Shown here in pieces: positions 1 to 5,939 of a stretch of 5,978 bases of DNA. The translations under genes and the position numbers were made by a program. How positions within the stretch are numbered: position 1 is the stretch's first letter; each line of letters starts with the position of its first letter. The stretch is from Spirochaetaceae bacterium (GTDB taxonomy: Bacteria; Spirochaetota; Spirochaetia; Treponematales; Breznakiellaceae), in contig JAITGR010000099.1 in NCBI GenBank assembly GCA_031280455.1, positions 1 to 5,978 on the forward strand. Reading direction: 5' to 3'. The notes beneath the pieces are model-generated. The model was given only the letters and a program-made list of their open reading frames with translations, searched no databases and had not been told where the DNA came from.

Positions 1-270
1 CTCTACCTTGCCGGCATCATCACCGAACGGGCGGCGCTCATCACGTCCGCGCTCACCGCCGGTGCCGTCATAAAAGCGCGCGCCGGAAACCCGCTCGCTC
101 CTGTCCGCATTGCCGTCGAAGGTTCGACGTACCTGCTGTATCACTTCCTGCGCGAATCATTTGAAGCCCGCCTGCGTTCCGCGCTTATGGCCGCCGGTAT
201 TCACGATTACGTCATAACGCCGGTCGGCCAAGCGTCGCTCATCGGGGCGGCGGTCGCCGCGCTCAGTTAG
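1..270 (+). CDS. Hexokinase-like sugar kinase, C-terminal fragment
   Basis: The reading frame is open from the first base to TAG at 268-270, giving the last 89 residues of a protein that begins outside the window. The visible part fits the C-terminal end of the hexokinase fold: a helix beginning ERAALITSALTAGAV, a strand and turn VRIAVEGSTY like the V-x-V-D/E-G-S/T-x-Y segment of hexokinases, a helix LRESFEARLRSAL, and a closing stretch ITPVGQASLIGAAVAAL that matches the terminal G-A-A-x-x-A helix. Hexokinases phosphorylate glucose with ATP to give glucose-6-phosphate in the cytoplasm. The catalytic Asp and the phosphate-binding loops are not in the window, so activity cannot be judged. The ROK or another ASKHA-fold sugar kinase family remains possible. 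The stop lies 12 bases before purM, which suggests co-transcription. The + strand here is C-rich (27 C against 14 G in positions 1-60). Confidence 0.72.
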   Translation, partial: LYLAGIITERAALITSALTAGAVIKARAGNPLAPVRIAVEGSTYLLYHFLRESFEARLRSALMAAGIHDYVITPVGQASLIGAAVAALS

Positions 271-282
271 CGGAGCTTCGGC

Positions 283-1368
283 ATGAAGGGCAGTACCAGC
301 GCGCCGTACAAGGCCGCCGGTGTCGATATTACCGCCGGATACCGCGCCGTCGACCTCTTAAAACAGCACGTTGAGCGTGCCAGAACGCCGGGTTTTTTGG
401 GCGGGCTGGGCGGTTTCGGCGGCCTTTTCGAGCTTGACCTTGCGGGCACAGACGAGCCGGTTCTTGTCAGCGGCGCGGACGGCGTGGGGACAAAGCTGCG
501 GGTCGCCTTCCTTTCGGACCGGCACACCAGCATCGGCATAGACTGCGTGGCCATGTGCGTCAACGACATTATTTGTTCGCTCGCCCGCCCGCTCTTTTTT
601 CTGGACTACATCGCTTGCGGTAAAACCAAGCCGGAAAAAATCGCCGCCATTGTTGAAGGCGTGGCCGACGGTTGCGTCCAGGCCGGCTGTGCGCTTGTCG
701 GCGGCGAAACAGCCGAAATGCCCGGCTTTTACGGCGACGACGAGTACGACCTCGCCGGTTTCGCCGTTGGTATTGTCAGCAAAAGCGCGCTGCCCGACCC
801 CGCGCGCATAGCCCCCGGGGACGCGGTTATCGCGCTGCCGTCCTCCGGCCTCCACTCAAACGGATTTTCGCTGGTGCGCGAGGTGTTCGGCCTTAACGAC
901 CCGTGCGCGGGCCCGCATTCGGCGCGGCGGCATTTGGCCGGCTCCACCGAGCGCCTGGGGAGGCCGCTTGGCGACGTGCTGCTTACGCCGACGCGCATCT
1001 ACGTGCAGCCGATGCTCGCGCTCGCCCGCGCGCTCGCGCAGGAAGGCGGTGTGCTGGGCGCGGCGCACATTACAGGCGGCGGCTTTTACGAAAACATGCC
1101 GCGCTGTCTGCCCGAAGGGTGCTGTATTTGTGTGCAGGACACCGGCGCGCATGTTCCGGCGATTTTCGGTTTAATTGAAGAGCAGGGCGCGATAGGCCGG
1201 CGCGACATGTTCAACACCTTCAATATGGGGGTGGGCATGATTGCCGTTGTGCGCGAGGGAGACGCCGAAAAAGCGCTCGCCGTCCTCTGCGCCGCCGGGG
1301 AAGCGGCGTGGATGTTGGGGCACGTTGACGCGGGGGAGCGCGGCGTGCACATTGCCGGCGTTGACTGA
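283..1368 (+). CDS. purM: Phosphoribosylformylglycinamidine cyclo-ligase (AIR synthetase)
   Basis: PurM closes the imidazole ring in purine synthesis: FGAM plus ATP gives aminoimidazole ribonucleotide, ADP and phosphate, in the cytoplasm. The 361-residue product carries the family signatures in order: SGADGVGTK (63-71, nucleotide site), MCVNDI (91-96), LFFLDYIACGK (104-114), LVGGETAEMPGFY (138-150), PSSGLHSNGFSL (186-197), HITGGGFYENMPR (262-274) and MFNTFNMGVGM (309-319). The ATP-binding N-terminal half and the AIRS C-terminal half are both intact. It is slightly longer than E. coli PurM (345 residues); a Gly/Phe-rich stretch near 38-50 is part of the difference. ATG at 283 is preceded by GGAG at 272-275 with 7 bases between, and the product starts right before the conserved Y-x-x-A-G-V-D segment. 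purN, a frequent partner of purM, does not follow; the next feature is a repeat. Confidence 0.96.
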   Translation: MKGSTSAPYKAAGVDITAGYRAVDLLKQHVERARTPGFLGGLGGFGGLFELDLAGTDEPVLVSGADGVGTKLRVAFLSDRHTSIGIDCVAMCVNDIICSLARPLFFLDYIACGKTKPEKIAAIVEGVADGCVQAGCALVGGETAEMPGFYGDDEYDLAGFAVGIVSKSALPDPARIAPGDAVIALPSSGLHSNGFSLVREVFGLNDPCAGPHSARRHLAGSTERLGRPLGDVLLTPTRIYVQPMLALARALAQEGGVLGAAHITGGGFYENMPRCLPEGCCICVQDTGAHVPAIFGLIEEQGAIGRRDMFNTFNMGVGMIAVVREGDAEKALAVLCAAGEAAWMLGHVDAGERGVHIAGVD

Positions 1369-1395
1369 TAGGGCGATGCTGCTTTCGCGTAAAAC

Positions 1396-1469
1396 AAACC
1401 ACGGAAAAACGCGGAAAGGACACGGAATTGGGGGCTTTTTCCGCGTGGTTTCCGTGCCTTCCGTAGTTT
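1396..1469. repeat. Inverted repeat of three CGGAA / TTCCG blocks
   Basis: The left arm (1396-1427) contains CGGAA three times, spaced 10 and 11 bases apart. The right arm (about 1437-1469) contains TTCCG three times, spaced 11 and 9 bases apart. The outer ends AAAC and GTTT also pair. Folded, the arms give three short helices (the outermost matches 10 of 11 positions) separated by small internal loops, with a G-rich apex near 1428-1437. The transcript downstream of purM could therefore form a long imperfect hairpin that blocks 3'-end decay or aids termination, although no clean T-tract follows. Its built-from-units look resembles dispersed intergenic repeats with CACGGAAA-type units found in many bacteria; membership in such a family is from memory and not tested here. 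Confidence 0.7.
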
Positions 1470-1689
1470 AAATCCGGTTTAATCAGCGCTGTCCTGCGGG
1501 CGGCTTCCGCCGCTATCCCTTGCGCGGTTGACCGCGGGGGGCGCGGGGCGGGAGAGGAAACTGCGGGCGCTTCCCTGCTTTGTTACGTAAACGCAGATGG
1601 GTGCCCCCCGCCGCCAGATTTGTTGAGTTGTTGACAGTGCAAAATTACCGCCCAAACCCCTCGGCCCCCGAACGCCGCGCATGGGTGGC

Positions 1690-1719
1690 TTTTCAGTTTG
1701 GGGGGAAATAGGGTAAAAT
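1690..1719 (+). promoter_or_regulatory. Candidate sigma-70 promoter of glgA
   Basis: TTTTCA (1690-1695) and TAAAAT (1714-1719) are separated by 18 bases and match the -35 and -10 consensus at four and five of six positions. Transcription would begin near 1726, just at or before the ribosome binding site, leaving a leader of roughly a dozen bases. The spacer is G-rich and the -35 is weak, so this is a moderate call. It fits the idea that glgA is transcribed separately from purM. Confidence 0.38.
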
Positions 1720-1724
1720 GGCCC

Positions 1725-1731
1725 GGAGGAG
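1725..1731 (+). promoter_or_regulatory. Ribosome binding site that sets the glgA start
   Basis: GGAGGAG lies 7 bases before ATG at 1739. An earlier in-frame ATG at 1718 sits upstream of this site and has no purine-rich site of its own, so 1739 is the real start. The resulting N-terminus, MKILMATSEAVPFAKTGGL, is the normal GlgA beginning. Confidence 0.9.
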
Positions 1732-1738
1732 TTACGCA

Positions 1739-3313
1739 ATGAAAATACTTATGGCCACGAGTGAAGCGGTTCCGTTCGCAAAAACGGGCGGCCTCGCGGA
1801 CGCGGTGTCCTCGCTTTCCCTTGCCTTGGCAAAGTTGTCGCACGAGGTAAAAATTGTTATGCCGCGTTACTATAACGTTGACCGTTCCAAACTACTGCCT
1901 GTTGAAGGTGAAATGGGTGTGCCGGTCGGCGGTTTTGAAGAATGGTGCGCTCTGTACAAAACCGTCATGCCGGGCTCGCCGGCCAAAAATCCGGTCGAAG
2001 TCTATTTTGTAGACCACGAGATTTTCTTTGGCAGCGACGGCATCTCCGGCAGCCATTTTGAGCCGGATTTTATCGACAACCCGCGCCGGTTTACCTTTCT
2101 GTCGCTGGCGGTTTTTCAGCTCTGTAAAAAAATCGGCTGGTATCCCGACGTGCTGCACGCGCACGACTGGCCGGCCGCGCTTGTTCCGGTTTTTCTAAAA
2201 TTCGGGCGGAGAGCGGGAGCCTTCGCCAATACCGTTTCGGTACTGACAGTCCACAACCTGGGATACCAGGGCATTTACCACAAAGATAATTTTCACTACA
2301 CCGGCCTGGGCTGGGAAGTGTTCTACGAGCAGGGTTTTGACGACTGGGGCATGATGAACATGCTCAAAGCCGGCATTTACGCGGCGGACAAACTGAATAC
2401 GGTGTCCAAGACCTACTGCGAGGAAACAAAATCGCAGGGACAGGGCTTCCGGCTGGACGGCCCCCTCAATTACCGCAGCCAGGACTACCGCGGCATACGC
2501 AACGGCATTGACGAGGAAGTGTGGAACCCCGCAACCGACGCGCTGCTGCCAGCAACGTATGACGTGAACGATTTACGCGGCAAAGCGCAGGCGAAGGAGG
2601 CGCTGCAGCGGGCGTTTGGACTGCACCCCGACCCGGACATACCCGTCATCGGCATGATTAGCCGCCTTACCGGTCAAAAAGGCGTTGGCGAACTATTCGG
2701 CCCCTGCTACGGGTCGGCATACTCGATATGCCACGACATGAACCTTCAGTTTGTACTTTTAGGGTCGGGGGAAGCATGGTGTGAAAACGAAGTACGGCAC
2801 CTTTCGTCGCGCCTGTCGAACTTTAAGGCACGTGTCGATTACAGCGAAAAACTGAGCCACCTCATCGAGGCCGGCGCCGATTTCTTTTTGATGCCGTCCC
2901 GCTATGAGCCGTGCGGCCTTAACCAGATGTACTCGCTGGTGTACGGCACGCTGCCGATAGTGCGGCGCACCGGCGGGCTCGTTGATACGGTAGAGAATTA
3001 CAACCAGAAAACCGGCGAAGGCACCGGCTTTATGTTTGACGACTTAACGCCTTCGTCTATTTACAACACCGTCGGCTGGGCGGTGTGGGCGTACTACAAC
3101 CAGAAAGAGCACATTGCCGCCATGCGCGCGCGAGCCATGAAAAACGATTTTTCGTGGAGTAATTCGGCAAAGCAGTATGTGCAGATGTATGTTGATGCCG
3201 GCGCTTCGGCTTCGGCTTCGGCGGGCGTGTCTGTCAAGGCGGCGGTGCCAGTCAAGGCGGCGGTGCCGGCCAAGGCGGCGGTGCCAGCCAAGGCGGCGGC
3301 GGGGAAGCGCTGA
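1739..3313 (+). CDS. glgA: Glycogen synthase (ADP-glucose type, GT5) with low-complexity C-terminal tail
   Basis: GlgA moves glucose from ADP-glucose to the non-reducing end of a growing alpha-1,4-glucan in the cytoplasm. The 524-residue product shows a GT5 catalytic domain followed by the GT-B second domain: KTGGL (15-19, ADP-glucose contact), HDW (142-144, matching the His-Asp-Trp of E. coli GlgA), TVHNLGYQGIY (170-180), NTVSKTY (220-226), GIRNGIDEEVWNP (252-264), SRLTGQKG (308-315, with R309 and K314 matching the catalytic Arg and Lys of E. coli GlgA), SRYEPCGLNQMY (387-398, with E390 at the catalytic Glu position) and RRTGGLVDTV (409-418). No key residue is missing. The enzyme core ends near residue 486; bacterial GlgA proteins usually end there at about 475-490 residues. 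The remaining 38 residues are a Ser/Ala stretch and a Lys/Ala/Val/Pro repeat not expected in this family. Other glg genes are absent from the window. Confidence 0.96.
   Translation: MKILMATSEAVPFAKTGGLADAVSSLSLALAKLSHEVKIVMPRYYNVDRSKLLPVEGEMGVPVGGFEEWCALYKTVMPGSPAKNPVEVYFVDHEIFFGSDGISGSHFEPDFIDNPRRFTFLSLAVFQLCKKIGWYPDVLHAHDWPAALVPVFLKFGRRAGAFANTVSVLTVHNLGYQGIYHKDNFHYTGLGWEVFYEQGFDDWGMMNMLKAGIYAADKLNTVSKTYCEETKSQGQGFRLDGPLNYRSQDYRGIRNGIDEEVWNPATDALLPATYDVNDLRGKAQAKEALQRAFGLHPDPDIPVIGMISRLTGQKGVGELFGPCYGSAYSICHDMNLQFVLLGSGEAWCENEVRHLSSRLSNFKARVDYSEKLSHLIEAGADFFLMPSRYEPCGLNQMYSLVYGTLPIVRRTGGLVDTVENYNQKTGEGTGFMFDDLTPSSIYNTVGWAVWAYYNQKEHIAAMRARAMKNDFSWSNSAKQYVQMYVDAGASASASAGVSVKAAVPVKAAVPAKAAVPAKAAAGKR
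3203..3220 (+). repeat. Hexamer tandem repeat GCTTCG x3 in glgA
   Basis: Three exact copies of GCTTCG encode alternating Ala and Ser at the start of the GlgA tail. They stand 12 bases before the 18-bp repeat, so two separate short arrays build the tail. Confidence 0.85.
3233..3304 (+). repeat. 18-bp tandem repeat encoding a Lys/Ala/Val/Pro tail
   Basis: Units start at 3233, 3251, 3269 and 3287. The first three are nearly identical (GTC or GCC, then AAGGCGGCGGTGCC, then A or G); the fourth diverges in its last bases. In frame they read VKAAVP, VKAAVP, AKAAVP, AKAAAG, ending KR and stop. The 18-bp length keeps the frame whatever the copy number, so gain or loss of units by slippage would only lengthen or shorten the tail. 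Confidence 0.92.
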
Positions 3314-3345
3314 TTTCTCCTGCTAAATTCAGCGGCGGCAAGCGT

Positions 3346-3349
3346 GGGA
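3346..3349 (+). promoter_or_regulatory. Ribosome binding site for a TTG start
   Basis: GGGA lies 7 bases before TTG at 3357. The following codons give a Lys-Lys and hydrophobic signal sequence, so the TTG is the best start even though the site is short. Confidence 0.6.
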
Positions 3350-3356
3350 CAACGGT

Positions 3357-3902
3357 TTGAAAAAGAACACGGCGGTATATTTAGGTGTATGTTTTCTCCT
3401 GGGGGCGGCGCTTTTTAGCGGCTGCGAGACCAACCGCAAAGTTTTGCCGCCGCTGGAAAACCATGTTATTCCCCAGGTCGAAATCAAGAAAAGCGGCGGG
3501 CCGGGGCGTTTTGACCCGGAAAAAGTGCCGCCGGAAATAAAGGCGGCAGTTAAGCAAGACATTGTTGAATATGTCAACGAGTTGAACAACATTATCCGCC
3601 GCCGCGATTTTCGGGAGTGGACGCGGCGGCTGACGCCCGAATACCAGAAGTATTTAAGCTCAGCCGAAAATCTGGAGCGCGCGTCGCAGGCGGACCGGCT
3701 GAAAAAAAACGCCATAGTTCTGCGTAGTTTATACGATTATTTTATACACGTTGTTGTGCCGTCGCGCGACCACGACCGCGTGGACGACATTGAGTTTCTA
3801 AAGGAAGACCGGGTAAAAGCGTACACCATAGACCGAAATCAGCGCCGTCTGCGCCTGTACGAACTGGTGCGCTCCGGCGAAACCTGGCTGATTGTCAATT
3901 GA
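3357..3902 (+). CDS. Putative lipoprotein of unknown function
   Basis: I do not recognise the family. The 181-residue product begins with a lipoprotein signal: MKKNTAVYLG, a hydrophobic core (about 7-20) and LFSGC, with Cys23 as the likely lipidated residue. Phe at -3 is unusual in E. coli but tolerated in the looser spirochaetal lipobox. A Pro-rich linker (27-60) leads to a helical stretch (about 62-130, with VNELNNIIRRRDFREWTRRLTPEYQKYL within it) and then short likely strands ending LRLYELVRSGETWLIV. A helical first part with Trp and Tyr residues and closing strands recalls NTF2-like folds, but this is a weak guess. The mature protein would sit on a membrane facing the periplasm or outside. 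It follows glgA by 43 bases on the same strand, so it may share a transcript; a functional link to glycogen is not supported. Confidence 0.82.
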   Translation: MKKNTAVYLGVCFLLGAALFSGCETNRKVLPPLENHVIPQVEIKKSGGPGRFDPEKVPPEIKAAVKQDIVEYVNELNNIIRRRDFREWTRRLTPEYQKYLSSAENLERASQADRLKKNAIVLRSLYDYFIHVVVPSRDHDRVDDIEFLKEDRVKAYTIDRNQRRLRLYELVRSGETWLIVN

Positions 3903-3921
3903 GCCCATATCATTAAAGCGT

Positions 3922-3947
3922 GTTTCGCAGCCTAAAGGCTGTGAAAC
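3922..3947 (+). terminator. Stem-loop between convergent genes
   Basis: The arms GTTTCGCAGCC (3922-3932) and GGCTGTGAAAC (3937-3947) pair over 11 bases around a TAAA loop. In + strand RNA the one imperfect pair is G-U, so the helix is continuous. In the opposite RNA the same position is an A-C mismatch, which suggests that it mainly serves the rightward lipoprotein transcript. It starts 19 bases after that gene's stop. The T-tract is poor (GGTTTTCC starts 5 bases later), so termination strength is uncertain; it may also end the leftward permease transcript. Confidence 0.62.
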
Positions 3948-3977
3948 CAACCGGTTTTCCGAACAAGTTATTTTACG

Positions 3978-5252
3978 CTAAAATTTTCGCAGCAGTTCCG
4001 ATGGTTTCGCGCTGCCGGCTTTGTGGGCGGGGAACGCGCCGGATATGCACGCGCAGAGTATGGTAAAGAGGCCGATTAGTACGATTGCTTTCCAGTCGAT
4101 GATGATGGGTATGGTTTGTAAATAGTAGCTTGGTTCCAATAGGTGGATGGTCCAGCCGGAAAACAGCGCCGAAAAAAAGTTGAGTACGCTTTCTATGCCG
4201 CGTAGTATGTGGTTTATGGAACAGCCGATGGCGAGTCCGGCGCAAATGCCGAGTATGCTGCCGGTAAGGCCGGTTAAAAAGCTGCCCCACACAAAGATTG
4301 CGCGTATGCTTTTGGGGGCTGCGCCGAATGCTTTGAGTACGGCTATGTCGCGCTGGCGGTCGATGACGAGCATGGAAATGGCTGACGATACGTTGACGGC
4401 GGCGACGATTACTATCAATAACATGATGAAGAGCAGCAACTGACGGGTCGATTCGTATGATGTGTACTGGGAGCGGAGTATGTCTTTCCATTTGTATGCC
4501 CACCAGTTGTCCGGGATCTGCCAGTTGATGTACTGCGCGGTGCTGTCTATGTGTTTGTATGCGTCGTCTACTTTGACGATGAGCGTGTCGCCGGCGGGAG
4601 GGGGCTGGGTTATGGTGAGCGCGGCGTCGTAGCTGATGATGCACCACATTGCGTCGAGTTCGTGGTAGCCTGAGGAGATTATTCCTTTTACGGTAAAGAG
4701 TGTTACTTTGGGGACGCTGCGGCCATCTTCGCCGGCGCGTAGCGTCATGAGCCGTATTGTTTTGCCGGGTTCGGCACCGGTCATTTCCGCGAGTTCCTGG
4801 CCGAGCAGCACTTCGTTGTCTGCTTCGATGGCGGCGCTGCCGGCGACCGCGGTTAGGTAGCGGGCGCTTCCCGCGTCCTGCCAAAACGATGGTTCGAGTG
4901 CGCGGATGGTACCGCCGGTTTTGCCGTTTTTGCCGACGATGACGCCCAGCGCTTCGCGCTGTTTCCAGACACCGCGTACTTCGGGGAGGGCGGCGACTAT
5001 GGCGCGCACGTCCTGAAGTTCTGTGGTAAGGGGCGCGGGAGGTTCGCGGTAGGCCCACACCTGGATGTGGCCGGTTCCCAGTTCGATAAAGCGGTCGGTT
5101 ATGCCGCGTATCATGCCGTCGGCAACGATGAGTGTAACGATTACGGGTACCAGGCTGAGCGCGATGCCGCACATTGCTACCAGCAGATACCGGCCTCCTC
5201 CTCTGTTTTTGCCGCTTAAATACCGCGCGGCGATAAACAAATTGGCGAACAC
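3978..5252 (-). CDS. LolC/LolE-like ABC transporter permease (FtsX/MacB fold)
   Basis: The 424-residue product has the layout of the lipoprotein-release permeases: a short cytoplasmic start (MFANLFIAARYLSGK), TM1 (about 22-45), a large periplasmic domain (about 46-270), TM2 (about 271-295), the coupling segment RDIAVLKAFGA (301-311, like the R-E/D-I-A/G-x-L+A-x-G-A segment of FtsX-domain permeases), TM3 (about 317-343) and TM4 (about 387-408), then a short Lys-rich tail ending SELLRKF. LolCE proteins work with the ATPase LolD to lift lipoproteins from the inner membrane; MacB-type relatives export other substrates, so the substrate is unsettled. The start is GTG at 5252, set by AAAGGA at 5259-5264. 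The response regulator gene lies 54 bases upstream on the same strand. No ATPase gene is in the window. The + strand is strongly G-rich through most of this gene (27 G against 12 C at 4561-4620), so its coding strand is C-rich, unlike the adjacent regulator gene. Confidence 0.88.
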   Translation of the reverse strand: MFANLFIAARYLSGKNRGGGRYLLVAMCGIALSLVPVIVTLIVADGMIRGITDRFIELGTGHIQVWAYREPPAPLTTELQDVRAIVAALPEVRGVWKQREALGVIVGKNGKTGGTIRALEPSFWQDAGSARYLTAVAGSAAIEADNEVLLGQELAEMTGAEPGKTIRLMTLRAGEDGRSVPKVTLFTVKGIISSGYHELDAMWCIISYDAALTITQPPPAGDTLIVKVDDAYKHIDSTAQYINWQIPDNWWAYKWKDILRSQYTSYESTRQLLLFIMLLIVIVAAVNVSSAISMLVIDRQRDIAVLKAFGAAPKSIRAIFVWGSFLTGLTGSILGICAGLAIGCSINHILRGIESVLNFFSALFSGWTIHLLEPSYYLQTIPIIIDWKAIVLIGLFTILCACISGAFPAHKAGSAKPSELLRKF

Positions 5253-5258
5253 GCGCTA

Positions 5259-5264
5259 TCCTTT
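5259..5264 (-). promoter_or_regulatory. Ribosome binding site for the GTG start of the permease
   Basis: Read on the - strand, AAAGGA is followed by six bases (TAGCGC) and GTG. It touches the base of the palindrome at 5265-5301 and is one of two AAAGGA copies flanking it. The hairpin leaves this site unpaired, so translation should still be possible. Confidence 0.8.
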
Positions 5265-5305
5265 GAGGCTGTTCCAAAAACTGAAGTTTTGGAACAGCCT
5301 CCTTT
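5259..5305 (-). repeat. Palindromic element flanked by AAAGGA direct repeats
   Basis: GAGGCTGTTCCAAAA (5265-5279) and its exact reverse complement (5287-5301) form a 15-bp stem with a 7-base loop. The hairpin lies between the response regulator stop and the permease start, with AAAGGA directly repeated at 5300-5305 and 5259-5264. Removing one AAAGGA and the 35 bases between the copies would leave a 13-base intercistronic gap with one ribosome binding site. No T-tract follows on the - strand, so it is not a standard terminator; it may act as an RNA-stabilising or mild attenuating hairpin between the two cistrons. Insertion origin is inferred. Confidence 0.75.
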
Positions 5306-5306
5306 A

Positions 5307-5933
5307 TCAGTTATTTTGCTTCATCGGGCTTAAAATCCGAATCAGTTTGCGTATATTCACAAGCGCCTCGGGGTACTCAATATCGGCGATATGGCTGGCT
5401 ATTGCCTTCAGGCTTGTATCGGTAACTTGCTGGTTTGTCGGCGTTTTTACCAGATCACGAATTGTCGCATCAGCCTGGTCGGCTTTTCCCAGCTCGCAGT
5501 ACTCGGCAAGCTCTTTGAGGCGGCGCAGCATAATGTCCATTTCCGGCGAATGTTTGAGTACTATCTCCGGCTTGCCAAACAACAGATCGTTTACTTTATC
5601 CAGGAGTATGTCGGCGTTAATGGGCTTGATTATATAGCCGTCTACCCCCACGCCGATAGCTTTTTGCACAAATTCAGGCGAAGTGTGGCCGGTGATAAAA
5701 ACGACCGGTATCTTTGCGTACCGCAAATCCTGGCGCACTTTTGCCAAAAACTGAAAACCGTCTACGCCCGGCATCGAAATATCGCACAAAATCAAGTCAA
5801 TTTTTGAGCGTTCCAGCACCAAAAACGCCGCCTCCACAGTCCGCGCAAGGCATATTTCAAAATAATCGTGCAGGATAGACCGAACTGCCGTAAGATTAGT
5901 GGCCACATCATCAATAGCTAGTATTGTTTTCAT
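5307..5933 (-). CDS. Response regulator: REC domain plus unassigned helical C-terminal region
   Basis: The 208-residue product begins MKTILAIDD and has a complete receiver domain over about 1-120: acid pocket D8 and D9, phospho-acceptor D51 in LILCDISMPGVDGF, T81, aromatic switch Y100 and K103 followed by Pro. It should therefore accept phosphate from a histidine kinase; none is encoded in the window. Residues about 124-208 are predicted helical (EMDIMLRRLKELAEY, then LKAIASHIADIEYPEALVN) and show no DNA-binding helix-turn-helix, GGDEF, HD or CheB motif that I can see. Output may be protein-protein, or this may be an HPt-like or dimerising segment without an obvious His phospho-site. The start is fixed by the REC beginning; no ribosome binding site precedes it. 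It is the first gene of a leftward pair with the permease. Its base use is more AT-rich than purM or glgA. Confidence 0.9.
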   Translation of the reverse strand: MKTILAIDDVATNLTAVRSILHDYFEICLARTVEAAFLVLERSKIDLILCDISMPGVDGFQFLAKVRQDLRYAKIPVVFITGHTSPEFVQKAIGVGVDGYIIKPINADILLDKVNDLLFGKPEIVLKHSPEMDIMLRRLKELAEYCELGKADQADATIRDLVKTPTNQQVTDTSLKAIASHIADIEYPEALVNIRKLIRILSPMKQNN

Positions 5934-5939
5934 ACTATC

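Larger units (their letters stand above)
1369..1738. other. Gene-free region between purM and glgA
   Basis: These 370 bases hold no convincing gene on either strand. The left third carries the CGGAA/TTCCG inverted repeat (1396-1469). The middle (about 1480-1620) is very GC-rich with small palindromes, for example CGCGGT-TG-ACCGCG at 1523-1536 and GGCGG-CTT-CCGCC at 1499-1511. The right end carries the glgA promoter candidate and ribosome binding site. Two antisense open frames run through it, but their composition (Arg, Pro, Gly and Ser rich) and their overlap with the glgA start argue against real genes. The mixed composition suggests accumulated non-coding repeat material, which is an inference. 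A small RNA cannot be excluded by eye. Confidence 0.6.

Noticed and set aside
358..855. 165-codon antisense frame inside purM
   Set aside because: It lies entirely within the conserved purM sequence and its translation has no family features.
1631..1636. Perfect TTGACA box upstream of glgA
   Set aside because: No acceptable -10 box at 16-18 bases downstream (the 17-base position reads AAACCC). The pair at 1690-1719 fits better.
1718..1738. Earlier in-frame ATG adding seven residues to GlgA
   Set aside because: It lies upstream of the strong GGAGGAG site, which is well spaced for ATG 1739, and the added residues are not part of the family N-terminus.
1479..1843. Two antisense open frames across the purM-glgA gap
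   Set aside because: They overlap the glgA start and promoter region, have Arg/Pro/Gly/Ser-rich composition and show no recognisable domain. Likely open by chance in GC-rich DNA.
3203..3304. Possible CRISPR-like or regulatory repeat array
   Set aside because: Units are contiguous without spacers, in frame inside glgA, and encode a simple low-complexity tail.
3973..5277. 434-codon open frame on the - strand parallel to the permease
   Set aside because: Arg/His/Thr-rich translation with no hydrophobic segments or motifs. It is a shadow of the permease frame, which has clear membrane segments and family motifs.
5298..5305. AAAGGAGG, a strong Shine-Dalgarno-like sequence on the - strand after the response regulator stop
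   Set aside because: No start codon at a usable distance, and half of it is in the palindrome stem. Better explained as the outer copy of the AAAGGA direct repeat.
5065..5807. Two + strand open frames over the permease start and response regulator
   Set aside because: They run antisense to well-supported genes, cross the intercistronic palindrome, and have no supported start or domain.
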